A stretch of DNA of 64,000 nucleotides from Chondrosia reniformis (GCA_947172415.1 OX359200.1:436501-500500), one strand, 5' to 3'. Positions 1 through 11,888 are shown, counted from the first letter of the stretch. Translations and numbers: made by a program. The notes: generated from the sequence alone by a model not told the origin.

Positions 1-2
1 AC

Positions 3-122
3 ACCTTCACTGATGTGAATGAGGATGGTAGCTTACAGGAAATCTTTGGTCTTCATGTCACACCAAATGGCAGCGTGTTTGTCCTAAGAGAAAACTCCCT
101 TGTTACACTTAGATTTAATTAA
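3..122 (+). CDS. 3' end of an unrecognised gene (partial)
   Basis: An open frame runs from the left edge of the window to a TAA at about 120-122, giving roughly 39 residues that end in LVTLRFN. The stretch contains DVNEDGSLQEIFG and THVTPNGSVFVLRE-like alternating polar/hydrophobic strands, which would suit the last blade or strands of a beta-rich domain, but this is only an impression. The gene must start to the left of the window, so its family cannot be decided. It points towards the minus-strand Knickkopf-like array, making the two genes convergent. Confidence 0.45.
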   Translation, partial: TFTDVNEDGSLQEIFGLHVTPNGSVFVLRENSLVTLRFN

Positions 123-230
123 TTCTAAATACTATTTTGGCTTCTTTTTGTAGACTTTATTGGTATGCCTTTATAAGATGCTTGTAATATAATATACGTA
201 TTATGATATAGATTGTACATACGGAACTAG

Positions 231-352
231 ATATGATGTATGAAGTTTATTGAGCAACAGCAACATTAAATCTTTGGAATAGAATGTTTCAACCCATAGG
301 TCTTCATCAGCAATAATGCTCAATAAACTTCATATATCATCATGATCGCGAC
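231..352. repeat. Foldback element, family 1
   Basis: About 120 bp whose ends are inverted copies of each other: ATGAAGTTTATTGAGCA on the left and TGCTCAATAAACTTCAT on the right. The inner part holds the phrase CATAGGTCTTCATCAGCA. A second copy lies at 44517-44697, and related elements lie at 2627-2762 and 9393-9512. No coding capacity; it looks like a non-autonomous foldback/MITE-type element. The rest of 123-915 shows no gene I can support. Confidence 0.6.
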
Positions 353-915
353 GAATAAACCCTATCACTTCATAGAACTAGATATATGTAACCATAAAAA
401 TTATATAGGGGACTTTATAAACTAGCCATGACCTTAAATCATCGACTCTGGACACATGAGAGTGATAATACGATAACAGATTTATTATGGTGACATATGC
501 AGTTGAAATAATAATTATGAGTCTATACATCTAAGAGTACAAGTTATATGTAATATATAGGAGAACCATTCTTACATGTGCACATAGATTAACATGTATT
601 GCTTTGGTAAACAGTAGTTATAATGGAGCTAACATCAGTAGTATATATATAGAAACAGGTATGTACGTACAAATATTACAACTTGAATGTGATTATCAAC
701 AATGTTTTGATTTACAAACATATCATATACAATCTTTGGAAAGGTTCATCTTTCCAAAGATAAGTTCTACGCAGTTAGAAGAAACCCTTATTCTATTATA
801 TCATATACAAGGCATGTAGAGTACATGTACACGTTTCACTTTCTAAAAGCAAGTACAAATCTAAGACATCATTAAAATTGGTTTGTCTTCAGTTCAAACT
901 CCTTTAATATACACT

Positions 916-3900
916 TTAGATCAATACAAATAAGGCTGCAACAGCCACTGCTCCAATGAGACACCCAACTACGCCTGCCTTGCTGCCACCTGACAAGGGA
1001 GGTTCAACTATTATCTTCCATCCAAAATAGCGATGGTTGGCACACTACAGAGAGGAGAGGTGGTCAACTGTGTAGTTATACAACATCTGTACATGTACTG
1101 TGAACAGCTTATGTAAAAGTAGGTCATATTCATGTGGTTACTGACTGAGTTAATATATAGTGATTGAACATTGTACTCACTTGATAGTATACTATATTAG
1201 GTGTACTGTCATCGGGGGTCCACTTAAGAACACCAGCCGTAGGACTGTTGCTAGCACAAGTGTAATTTAGAGTATTGAAGTAGTCACTGAATCCTTTAGT
1301 ACAGTCTTGCAGGGTAGGGAAGCTAGTTTGTAGATCAGGTCTGTATTCACAGTAAGTACCCACTGGAATAAACATAAAAAAACAACAAATATACAAGTCT
1401 GGTTATTGGCCAATTGGATAGTAACACATCACTTCATCGCTTCTATGTTTGGGTGCACCATTAATATCATGCAAGGTGCGCCCAAACATAAAAGTGATGC
1501 AGTTAGTCATCCGATTGGAAGTTACAATAATAGAAAACTAACCAATCAGATCCTTCTCATTATTAACATCCAGTCCTGCAATTACAGTTTCTCTCTCCTG
1601 AAGTTAGAAGAATAGCAACCAGTATTTTACTATATTCATACAACTGTATAGTATATTGTATATCTACCAAATGATCACGTGCCGGTCACATGACTGCAAT
1701 TACAAGCTCACCTTAGTTGCTTTGTATCCCAGTCTACCTCCAATTTTATCATCAGTGATATAAAATGGATGAAAGTCACTTCCACCATTAGTATCCGGAT
1801 CATCTCCTCCAAACACTCTGAAGGTGTAAGTGTTTCCTCTCTTTACCCTCAGAACAGGAATCAGAGTATCATTGAGGTACCAACCTACTCCCCATCCAAT
1901 AGCACCTACACAGATCACAAGGAGTCAATACATAATTTGCAATCGAACAAAAGAGAAAAAGTCAGTAATAATTACTGTACCAGTAATCGCTTGATATCCC
2001 CTCTCTCCTCCAGAAGGTCCAAGGGTTGCTATCAGTGTGTGGTCTCCATCAGTCAAATCCATCTCGGTACTTTCAAAAGGAGGACAGCCCTCAACTATTA
2101 TCTTCCATCCTAAGGAGCGATGAGTGGCACACTACAGAGAGGAGAGGTGGTCAACTGTGTAGTTATATAACTTCTGTACATGTGGTTACTGACTGAGTTA
2201 ATATAGTGTGTGAACATTGTACTCACTTGATAGTATACTATATCAGGTGTACTGTCATCGGGGGTCCACTGAAGAACACCAGCCGTAGGACTGTTACTAG
2301 CACAAGTGTAAGTTAGAGTATTAAAGTAGTCACTGAATCCTTTAGTACAGTCTTGCAGGGTAGGGAAGCTAGTTTGTAGATCAGGTTTGTATTCACAGAA
2401 TGTTCCCACTGGAATAAACAGAAATAATATACATTTAGTCATCCAATTGGAAGTTACAATAATAGAAAACTAACCAATCAGATCCTCCTCATTATTAACA
2501 TCCAGTCCTGCAATTACAGTTTCTCTTGCCTGAAGTTAGAAGAAGGTTAATCAGTGTTTTTACTATACAGTATATCATGTAAGTATATATCATTTCACTG
2601 AAGGAATTAGGAGTCCTTGTTGCGATCATTATGAGAATAAAACCTTATTGAGCGTCAGCAACATGAATTTACTAATTCTGGACGCGATGAAGACCTCTGG
2701 GTCGAAACTTCCAGAATTATTAAATTAGAGTTGCCAACACTCAATAAGGCTTTATTCTCATATCATGTCACTATACATAGCATATCATGTCACTATACAG
2801 TGGAACGCAATTAATTAAGGAATAACATGTTCAAAACTTCAAACACACAATCAATCAATACATTGTATTAGCAAAGATTCATATGTACAATTATAGAGTT
2901 ACACTAGTATATTATGTAGATAATCTATGATGTTAGCTATGTTAGTAGGTTAAGATTACAAGCTTACCCTAGTTTGAGCGTCTCCAAGTCTGCCTCCAAT
3001 TTTATCATCAGTGATATAAAATGGATGATAGTCACTTCCAACATTAGTATCCGGATCATCTCCTCCAAACACTCTGAAGGTGTAAGTGTTTCCTCTCTTT
3101 ACCCTCAGAACAGGAATCAGAGTATCATTGAGGTACCAACCTATTCCCCATCCAATAACACCTACACAGATCACAAGGAATCAGTAAAGACTCTAACATA
3201 CTTAGGACTCTGAAAAGATCAAGAAGACAAAGATTCCCAGGGTCACTGATGAAGGGTGGAATTCCCAGAAACAGCTGTCTGGCCCAATAGAGAAATGTAA
3301 GAAGAAAGAAAGAAAAGTCTCCAGGACCTGTATCTTCATCCAAAGCTCTCTCCAGGTTTAATTTTTTTAAAGTGTAGGTATGGCATGTAGGAAAATGGTG
3401 GATTAGATTTTTCATACTTTCATGGAACAAAAGAGAAATATTTCAGTAACACTTACCAGTAATCGCTTGATATCCCCTCTCTCCTCCAGAAGGTCCGATG
3501 GTTGCTATCAGTGTGTGGTCTCCATCAGTCAAATCCATCTCGGTACTTTCAAAAGGAGGACAGATCTCCACTGGGCAGATCAGCTCAATGCATGAGCTAC
3601 TTCCTCTATTGAAATTGATCTTGGGGCCATCCGGACCAATCATGGCTTCAGTGAAATGTCTTCTTGCAAAAGCATTTTCCGTCTCTTCAATTGGACCAAT
3701 AGCCCAAGCGATATACTGCTCTGTTCCATCTAACAGAACTGCTATGTCTTGTGGTTCTGTTGAAGTGAAAGGAGTATGTCGTAAGGGAAGGCACTACTAG
3801 TCTGTGGAGGTACTTACCAGAAGCTGAAATAGGCCTTACATACTCCACACATCTGATATCTCCGTCATTACTTCCTCTCAGCACTGTAGCATTGTTATTA

Positions 3901-6900
3901 GCATTCTGTACATCATCAGGACAAGCACCTTGGTAGCCACTAGCTGTGTTAATACACTACATGGGAAAGGTAGATACGTATAAACAGTTAAACAGCAATC
4001 AACCATATTGGATGAAACAAACGGTAAATGGATGGATACTTATAAAAATTGCTCAACAAGTATTTCCCCCAAATTAACTCAATAAATAAGGATGGAAAAG
4101 GTTTGCTAACTAAAGCTTCCTGAATGCCACCATTTGCAAAACTATGTATTGACGTATAAATTAAGTGTTACAATAGTTGCGTATCAACCTGTATTATATA
4201 TATAGATATATCTTTCCGTAACATGAAGCCATACAACTTAATCGGCAAATGAAAACAATAAAAGGTATAGCAAATTAATGACTTATGGACGAAAACATTC
4301 AATAGAACATTGGTGAAGATGTTGTTTGAATACTTCACAGGGCTGCATGCAGAACTTGGGGCAAGGGGCCTGCCCCGCTCCTTCAGCTTTTTGAAACTGT
4401 CTATACACTACTATGCATATGTCCAGCTATGCACAAAAAATAGACGCCAAGTTTTGCTACTTACACCTTCAAACAATTTGAACAGGATTTAGTGCCATGA
4501 GGAAAACAAACACTATTCTTCACTCACCTGGTCCCTCCTTGTTAGGTAGTAGTCCCTGGCAGCTGCTGGTGAAGCATCTTCATCAGTGTATGAAGCCACG
4601 ACAACATCGGACTCTGGCATCTGTGTTTGACTGGCTGATCCACTGATACCAAACGCCATGTAGTCTCCACTCCCCACACACCCACACACTTTGACATAAA
4701 GGGCATCATTATCACTGTCCACCTGCCAAGACACCTGATACACATCAGATAGGACCTCACAGTTGTCGTACTGGGGAGGCGGGGCAGAGGTAGGAGAGGG
4801 CGTGGTACTTGACGAGGGTGTGGCCATGGAAGTGGGTGTGCTACTTGATGAGGGTGTGCTACTTGATAAGGCCATGGTAGAAGATGTGGTAGTTGTAGAT
4901 GTAGTGACAATATCGGAAGTCTGTGAGGATGAGCCAACACTTGTAGTAGAAGGAAGTGGAGAAGGCGAGGAGGACTGAACCTGTATACACACAGAAAACA
5001 TACAAAACAAGGGAGTTTACACAACAAGCTGCAGTTACACACCTGCTTGTAACAAAACCAGCTCATTATTATGATGTCATAATGGCTATTTACCAAGTTA
5101 GCCCTTATATGGATCCAAAATAAGGAAACCTTTCTTTGTGCCATTTAATGTCCTATTTATAACCCTAACCCCTAACCCATATACGTGGTGAGATATAACT
5201 ATTTGACTTCATATATAATCAGGAGCTGATTTTTGGCTATAACCCTAACCCCTAGACCCATATACGTGGTGAGATATAACTATTTGACTTCATATATAAT
5301 CAGGAGCTGATTTTTGGCTATAACCCTAACCCCTAGACCCATATACGTGGTGAGATATAACTATTTGACTTCATATATAATCAGGAGCTGATTTTTGGCT
5401 ATAAGGAGTGTTCCATAGCAACACTTCATTCAAGCTTCCCTCTTATATACTCGCTAATGTGAATATTCATAGTCACTCTCTATTCAAACTAATTAGTTAT
5501 TTTCTGTATAAGACTTTAGCTGATAATCAAAAAACCTCATCATTCCACTATATTTACAGGAAATTGTGGTTATAAGGGTTTATGCAAAATGTTAAGAGTT
5601 TTGGGATGTCTGGAGCTAAGCATATACAGGTATTCAATTACATTCATTCCATTAATATATTTTCAACTTCATGTTGCTAACAAGTATGGACACTTTCTAT
5701 TCACACTTAGTTTTCATGCTAACATTTTTTCAAGTGAGGGGGAGAGAGATTTGTGGGTATATATATATCTCCAGTATCAAAACTTTAACCTTTCATATAT
5801 TAAGTTCAAAACAACTGCCAAGGAGTCTTGTCAAACCATCTGGTTGAATATATATGTGCTGAAACAACACAAAGTCGAGTGTGTTGAATAAACACTGAAT
5901 GCATGCTAGAATCCATTCCTCTATCAAATTACAAGGATTCAAATTTTCCTGTACACTAAACCTGATTATTATATTTTTATAAAGTTAAAAGACTACATTG
6001 TCAATAACATTTGATTTAAGACATCAGAGAAGGGCTTGCACAAAACAGCAATAATTATTATAATGTAATAACATATATATAATTTTAATATTTTTTTCTT
6101 CGAAAAGCTGCACACTATGTAATTTAATCCATGCAAGGGTGTGAGTATAAGACAAGTAGAAATGGGGGGATCTCGGACACAGACAGCAAAGTTATAATGA
6201 TAGTTCACCATCTGGCAAGAATATTGTATAGTATATTTGAATAGTAAGGATAGTTATTGTAGACTCCAACATGTTCAGAGTTCATTCCTAAGTAACTATT
6301 AACTATTATAATATTCAGGGAATAAGGAAACATGTATTGTCTTTCAAATACTACACAACTTATAACATAGACCAATTATGTTATGTATTCTCTTGGGAAA
6401 TGACTAGCCAGTATCATGCAATAGACTTTTAGCTAAACACAGCAATACACTGTACTTTCATCACAGAATATCTGGTGTACGATTTCATAATTACGCAACT
6501 CACAACGAGTAATCCATCAGGAATAGAGATTTGAACAAATATCTGGTTAGCGGCTTCACACCAAATGGTCCAAGTGTGAATGTCCGCAATATTTATATTG
6601 TCCGGAATAGTTCTTCTTACAGTCGCACTACCTCCGTATGATCTGGTCAGTCTCGCTCCGACGAAACGACCTCCTCCAAATCTACTAACTGAAGAACCTT
6701 GCAGATACACATAGAAATAAGCCGCTGGGGCTGTCCCATCATAGCCAAAGTTTTTCACAATAAATTCACGAGTTCCCACATCTGCATAGAGATCTCCTCT
6801 AACCTGATGTGCTCCACTGAAGCCGGTCCTTATCAATATCTCAGCTACGAGGAAGAAGGAGGTATACGTGATCGTAAATACTCTGAGCTAAGATCGTAAC

Positions 6901-7032
6901 TCGGAAGAAAGGTGAAATACAATTTGGTAAGATTTAGTAGTTCGAGTAACAAAGAAAGGGAAATACTGTACCTGTCTCTGTGTAGACGAAGAGCTGTATT
7001 ACAACTACAACACTCGCAAGAAGTCCCTTCAT
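916..7032 (-). CDS. Knickkopf-like DM13-DOMON-cupredoxin protein, copy A, with duplicated cupredoxin module
   Basis: Thirteen exons, 5' to 3': 7032-6972, 6844-6504, 4980-4528, 3956-3818, 3756-3457, 3161-2968, 2529-2475, 2408-2227, 2131-1981, 1905-1712, 1597-1543, 1362-1181, 1044-916. The sum is 2436 nt, or 811 residues, with all phases matching. Exon 1 is a signal peptide (MKGLLASVVVVIQLF). Exon 2 is a DM13 domain (FGYDGTAPAAYFYVYL, IHTWTIWCE). Exon 3 holds a Ser/Thr/Pro linker of about 65 residues found only in this copy, then a DOMON domain (YMAFGISGSASQTQMPESDV) that continues into exons 4-5. Cupredoxin-like modules follow, with GRLG and HPFYITDDKIGG. The protein ends in a hydrophobic helix right before the stop, as in GPI-anchored or tail-anchored surface proteins. 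Drosophila Knickkopf has DM13 domains, a DOMON and a cupredoxin-like region, is GPI-anchored and protects cuticular chitin; a matrix role here is inference. Exon 9 is a fused exon (see findings). Confidence 0.85.
1418..1511. repeat. Foldback MITE, family with TTTGGGYGCACC arms
   Basis: A hairpin in an intron of copy A: CACTTCATCGCTTCTATG then TTTGGGTGCACC on one arm, GGTGCGCCCAAACATA and AAAGTGATG on the other. A second member is at 11889-11977. The corresponding intron in the other modules lacks the insert, so this is a later insertion. Confidence 0.6.
2627..2762. repeat. Foldback element, family 2 (in copy A intron)
   Basis: Inverted ends TATGAGAATAAAACCTTATTGAG and CTCAATAAGGCTTTATTCTCATA enclose GATGAAGACCTCTGGGTCGAA. 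It sits in the intron between the 2968-3161 and 2475-2529 exons. The same insert occupies the same intron of copy B (9393-9512) but is absent from copy C. Confidence 0.7.
3207..3405 (-). repeat. Dispersed SINE-like repeat, minus orientation
   Basis: One member of a roughly 200-235 bp dispersed family, marked by CAGACAGCTGTTTCTGGGAA and CTATAGGGAACTAAAC (read on its own plus strand). Other members: 17512-17650, 28690-28765, 28868-28946, 30449-30645, 49686-49775, 59582-59815. I see no clear tRNA-type A/B boxes, so its class is open. This copy lies in an intron of Knickkopf-like copy A. Confidence 0.6.
5157..5403. repeat. Three-copy tandem repeat, ~81 bp, with telomere-like CCCTAA
   Basis: Three head-to-tail units beginning at about 5159, 5239 and 5320, each starting ATAACCCTAACCCCTA and ending GAGCTGATTTTTGGCT. 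They lie in the long intron of copy A between the DM13 and DOMON exons. The rest of 4981-6503 is AT-rich with no coding signal I trust. Confidence 0.8.
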
Positions 7033-7099
7033 GATTATCCTCCCATAAGCGATCGATTAACGGATAAGCGAGTCTTTTTATACGATACGTATGGATGCG

Positions 7100-7602
7100 A
7101 TTAATCGCACGATTATCTACTACTTTGGAAGTCACTCCAGCCACTAATCCAAAAAGAATATAATCTCTTTGCTGATATTGAGGGGGTAAGAGTATCAGAC
7201 ACACCCCATGCCACTATTCCTCCCTCCATCCTCTCCACCTCTGCAAGACCAGACTTGGTAGCTATGTCTAATAAAGAAAAGAAATTCCAAATTCTAGAAT
7301 TGATTATCTGTACAAACACTGATAAGAACTTTGCCTCAGCCCGATCATTCAAACATTCAAAACCAAATTACATCCAACTTGTGGCAGATCTAAAGATGAA
7401 AGGATATACTGTAATGTTCGATACACTAGAAATCGGTTCATTAGGACACTGGAGTATTAACACTCAAAATGCACTGGATCGATTTATTAAAGACACCTGC
7501 AATCCTCAAAGATCAGTTACTAGAAGAATTCTTCAAGATGCTAGCAAGATATCTATTTCCACCTCGCAAACCATATTTTTGCTAGAAAATGGATTAACTT
7601 AA
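7100..7602 (+). mobile_element. LINE remnant: restriction-like endonuclease (RLE) domain
   Basis: An open frame from a stop near 7099 to the TAA at about 7600 reads SARPDLVAMS, then ELIICTN, a basic stretch ending YIQLVADLKMKGY, then LEIGSLGHWS. This is the PD...E layout of the restriction-like endonuclease found at the C-terminus of R2/NeSL-type non-LTR retrotransposons: RPD, about a dozen residues, then E in a beta strand, then a conserved (K/N)Y..L and an (E)xG segment. A second copy is at 27246-27709. No reverse transcriptase precedes it, so it is a fragment. It begins about 70 bp upstream of the start codon of Knickkopf-like copy A, on the opposite strand. Confidence 0.65.
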
Positions 7603-7789
7603 TTATATATAGTGTACATTTCTATGGTAGCATGCCAGGACTCATTTGTATTGATATTTCATTATATTTGAGACACTGTGATCTTGCTGATACTTTTTTT
7701 CTATAACACATCACTTGATTTTCTCTAAATTTCAAAATAATGATGTGTTCACTCTCTGTATATATATATGCAAGGGCAAAGAGAGTCTG

Positions 7790-8466
7790 TAAACAAAGTT
7801 GGAAGAGAATGCTGGCTCTGGTGGTTTTTGGAAGTGTGTCAGGTCTATTGGTTTGGCCAATAAGGGTATAGGCCCAGGGTCAACCTGGAGGAGGTATATG
7901 ATAAAGGGACATATAGGTGAGGTCAAAACTGGGAATGATGCTGTGGAGGTGAGGAGGTCTTATTTTGAGTCCTTGTTGGGCAGTGAAACTGAGCAGGGTC
8001 AATCTGACACTGGAGGTGAATTTGATGTTCTGCGGCTATCGGGTTGCAGTGGAGATGACTTTCAATCGGACTTGAGTAGCTGGTTGGATATGCCTATACT
8101 CCAGGATGAAGTGGATCTTGTCTTCTCCCCGGGTGAAAAAGAAGCAGCTCCAGGGAAGGATGGTATCTCCTTTCAAATGATGACTGCTGATGTTTTAAGA
8201 GATTTGTGGCTTGCCCTGTTTGTAAGAGTGGTATGATTCCCTCAGAATGGCGGAGAAGCTTGGTGGTTTCAGTTCCCAAATTACAGTGTGGTGGTGTGGG
8301 TGGCTGATAGATTTAGAGGAATTGCATTAACTTCAGTGGGCAGTAAGGTTTTCTGTCATATTCTAAAGGAGAGGCTGGCTACTGTGGAATACTATTTGGT
8401 TGTGGAAGAACAAGATGGCTTCAGGAGAGGCAGAGGCTGCAGGGACCAAATTGTTTCTTTGATTTG
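7790..8466 (+). mobile_element. LINE remnant: reverse transcriptase fragment
   Basis: Three reading-frame segments follow one another: 7799-8236 contains AAPGKDGISFQMM, the next SGMIPSEWRRSLVVSVPK, and the third DRFRGIALTSVGSKVFCHIL followed by EEQDGFRRGRGCRDQI. These are the finger/palm motifs of non-LTR reverse transcriptases just before the catalytic FADD box, which is missing. At least two frameshifts separate the segments, so the copy is dead. The RLE piece lies upstream (7100-7602), opposite to the order within one element, so the two probably come from separate insertions. Confidence 0.7.
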
Positions 8467-8741
8467 ATCTGTTGGATCAGAAGTAATACTAGATACATAC
8501 ACTGCAGATATCATTTTCTCTTAGTCTTCAATGTGTTTTATTATTGTATATATATACTGTAATATAAAAATTATATATTGGTTGGCAGCTCCATTAACTT
8601 GAAATATTTGTATTTTTCCCATTCATATTTTTAATAGAAATATATATAGCACCATCCATAACATTGAGACTACATATATGAAAGAATATATTGACTACAT
8701 GTTGTTTTTACAGTTTCTTCATAATAAAAGTATACTACACT

Positions 8742-11700
8742 TTACATCAATACAAATAAGGCTGCAACAGCCACTGCTCCAATGAGACAACCAACAACTC
8801 CTGCCTTGCTGCCACCTGACAAGGGAGGTTCAACTATTATCTTCCATCCTAAGGACCGATGAGTGGCACACTACAGAGAGGAGAGGTGGTCAACTGTGTA
8901 ACTATACAACGTCTGTAAATAGCTTATGTAAAAGTAGGTCATATTCATGTGGTTACTGACTGAGTTAATATAGTGTGTGAACATTGTACTCACTTGATAG
9001 TATACTATATTAGGTGTACTGTCATCGGGGGTCCACTGAAGAACACCAGCCGTAGGACTGTCGCTAGCACAAGTGTAATTTAGAGTATTAAAGTAGTCAC
9101 TGAATCCTTTAGTACAGTTGTGAAGAGTAGGGAAGCTAGTTTCTAAATCAGGTTTGTATTCACAGAATGTGCCCACTGGAATAAACAGAAATAATATAAA
9201 GTTAGTCATCCGATTGTAAGTTACAATAATAGAAAACTAACCGATCAGATCTTTCTCATTATTAACATCCAGTCCTGCAATTACAGTTTCTCTTGCCTGA
9301 AGTTAGAAGAAGGTCAATCAGTGTTTTTACTATACAGTATATCATGTATGTATATATCATTTCACTGAAGGAATAAGGAGTCCTTGTTGCGATCATTATG
9401 AGAATAAAACCTTATTGAGCGTCAGCAACATGAATTTACTAATTCTGGACGCGATGAAGACCTCTGGGTCGAATTGGAGTTGCCAACACTCAATAAGGCT
9501 TTATTCTCATATCATGTCACTATACAGTATATCATGTCACTATACAGTGGAACGCAATTAATTAAGGAATAACATGTTCAAAAATTTGAATGTCCACACA
9601 ATCAAACATATTATTATTGTATTAGCAAAGAAGCTTACCCTAGTTTCAACATCTCCAAGTCTGCCTCCAATTTTATCATCAGTGATATAAAATGGATGAA
9701 AGTCACTTCCAACATTAGTATCCGGATCATCTCCTCCAAACACTCTGAAGGTGTAAGTGTTTCCTCTCTTTACCCTCAGAACAGGAACTAGAGTATCATT
9801 GAGGTACCAACCTATTCCCCATCCAATAACACCTACACAGATCACAAGGAATCAGTAAAGACTCTAACATACTTTGAAAAATTTCAATAATAATTACCAG
9901 TGATGGATTGATATCCTCTTCTTCCTCCAGAAGGTCCAATGGTTGCTATCAGTGTGTGGTTCCCATCAGTCAAATCCATCTCTGTACTTTCAAAAGGAGG
10001 ACAGATCTCCACTTCACATTGGAGTTTAGAACACGAGCTACTTCCTCTATTGAAATTGATCTTGGGGCCATCCGGACCAAACATGGCTTCAGTGAAATGT
10101 CTTCTTGCAAAAGCATTATCCGTCTCTTCAATTGGACCAATAGCCCAAGCAATATACTGCTCTGTTCCATCTAACAGAACTGCTATGTCTTGTGGTTCTG
10201 TTGAAGTGAAAGGAGTATGTATGTCGTAAGGGAAGGCACTACTAGTCTGTGGAGGTACTTACCAGAAGCGGAAATAGGCCTTACATACTCCACACATCTT
10301 TTACCACCATCACTACTTCCTCTCAGCACGGTAGCATTGTTATTAGCATTCTGTACATCATCAGGACAAGCACCTTGGTAGCCACTAGCTGTGTTAATAC
10401 ACTACGTGGGAAAGGTAGATATAAGCAGTTAAAGGGAACTATAGATGTTCCTATATGAAACAATATACAGTTAATTATTATCTTGATTGTCAATGAATAC
10501 TTCAGATAGAATAACTTCCTTTTTGGAAGAGCCAGATATTTAAGGCCATGAGGAAGACTTAGAGGTGCAGGAATACAACTCCTTATATGGAAGTGATGAC
10601 CAAGAATAATTTACACACTAACTTGAAATATCAAAATACCAACTGTTTCTTCAAACAAACACTATTCTTCACTCACCTGGTCCCTCCTTGTTAGGTAGTA
10701 GTCCCTCGCAGCTGCCGGTGAAGCATCTTCATCAGTGTATGAAGCCACAACAACATCGGACTCTGGCATCTGTGTTTGATTGGCTGATCCACTGATACCA
10801 AACGCCATGTACTCTCCACTCCCCACACACCCACACACTTTGACATAAAGGGCATCATTATCACTGTCCACCTGCCAAGACACCTGATACACATCAGATA
10901 GGACCTCACAGTTGTCGTACTGGGGAGGGGGGGTGGGGACAGATGGGTCTGGGGTTACCTAACAAAGGATAAGAAACAAAGGGAGTGTCAGAGTATAAGT
11001 GAGCATATGTGGATATTGCAATAAGATTATAATATGCCGTGGATATTGCTATACCAGACTATATAATCAAGAATTATTAAAACTGAATTACCGGAATCAA
11101 AAAATTTAACTTAACTTCAGAACAGAGAACCTCAGATGCTTTATTGCAATAAGAATATATAAATATAAAATATACATACTAATATACTAATAAATTATAT
11201 TAAGTTAAACTTTGTTTTATTACGCAACTCACAACGAGTAATCCATCAGGAATAGAGATTTGAACAAATATCTGGTTAACGGCTTCACACCAAATGGTCC
11301 AAGTGTGGATGTCCGCAATATTTATATCGTCCGGTATAGTTCTTCTTACAGTCGCGCTACCTCCGTATGCTCTGGTCAGTCTCCCTCCGACGAAACGACC
11401 TTCTCCAAATCTATTAACTGGAGAACCTCGCAGATACACATAGAAATAAGCCGCTGGGGCTGTCCCATCATAGCCAAAGTTTTTCACAATAAATTCACGA
11501 GTTCCCACATCTGCATAGAGATCTCCTCTAACCTGATGTGCTCCTCTGAAGCCGGTCCTTATCAATATCTCAGCTACGAGGAAGAAGGAGGTACATGTGA
11601 TCGTAAATACTTTGAGCTAAGATCGTAAGAAACTCAGACCGAGGTGAAACATCTCTGATGAGTCACGAAGTAAAGATATTACTGCTGTGGTATATTACCT

Positions 11701-11765
11701 GTCTGTGTACAGACGAAGAACGGTACAATTGTAACTAAAACTCTCATAAGAAACCGGCTTCCCAT
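8742..11765 (-). CDS. Knickkopf-like DM13-DOMON-cupredoxin protein, copy B
   Basis: Nine exons, 5' to 3': 11765-11699, 11573-11233, 10958-10677, 10401-10263, 10197-9898, 9832-9639, 9296-9242, 9175-8994, 8870-8742. The total is 1689 nt, 562 residues, all phases consistent. Exon 1 encodes a signal peptide (MGSRFLMRVLVTIVPFF), exon 2 a DM13 domain, exons 3-5 a DOMON domain after a short proline-rich linker, and exons 5-9 the cupredoxin-like module (IGWGIGWYLNDTL, FHPFYITDDKIGG, IVYYQ joined to CATHRSLGWKI). A hydrophobic tail VVGCLIGAVAVAALFVLM ends at the stop and could be a GPI signal or a membrane anchor. The DOMON Met in QMPESDV sits where haem-binding DOMONs place a ligand; whether haem binds is unknown. 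It is very close in sequence to copy A over exons 2-9. Confidence 0.87.
9393..9512. repeat. Foldback element, family 2 (in copy B intron)
   Basis: Same element at the same intron position as 2627-2762 in copy A, with a short internal loss after GGGTCGAA. Its flanks also match those in copy A, so it is a shared insertion rather than an independent one. Confidence 0.7.
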
Positions 11766-11888
11766 CTTCTTCTCTTCAATTTACCGATTGAGCCCAAATT
11801 TTTGGCGATTAATCGCGATTAATTTATAGCTTGTACTATAACAAACATTTACAAAAATGATGTAGGACATATATACTGAAATTCAAGT

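Noticed and set aside
604-819. 71-codon frame in the leftmost spacer
   Set aside because: Begins with TTG, lacks any recognisable sequence and sits in an AT-rich spacer.
7732-7926. Short minus-strand frames over the LINE fragment
   Set aside because: Antisense to a convincing plus-strand reverse-transcriptase reading.
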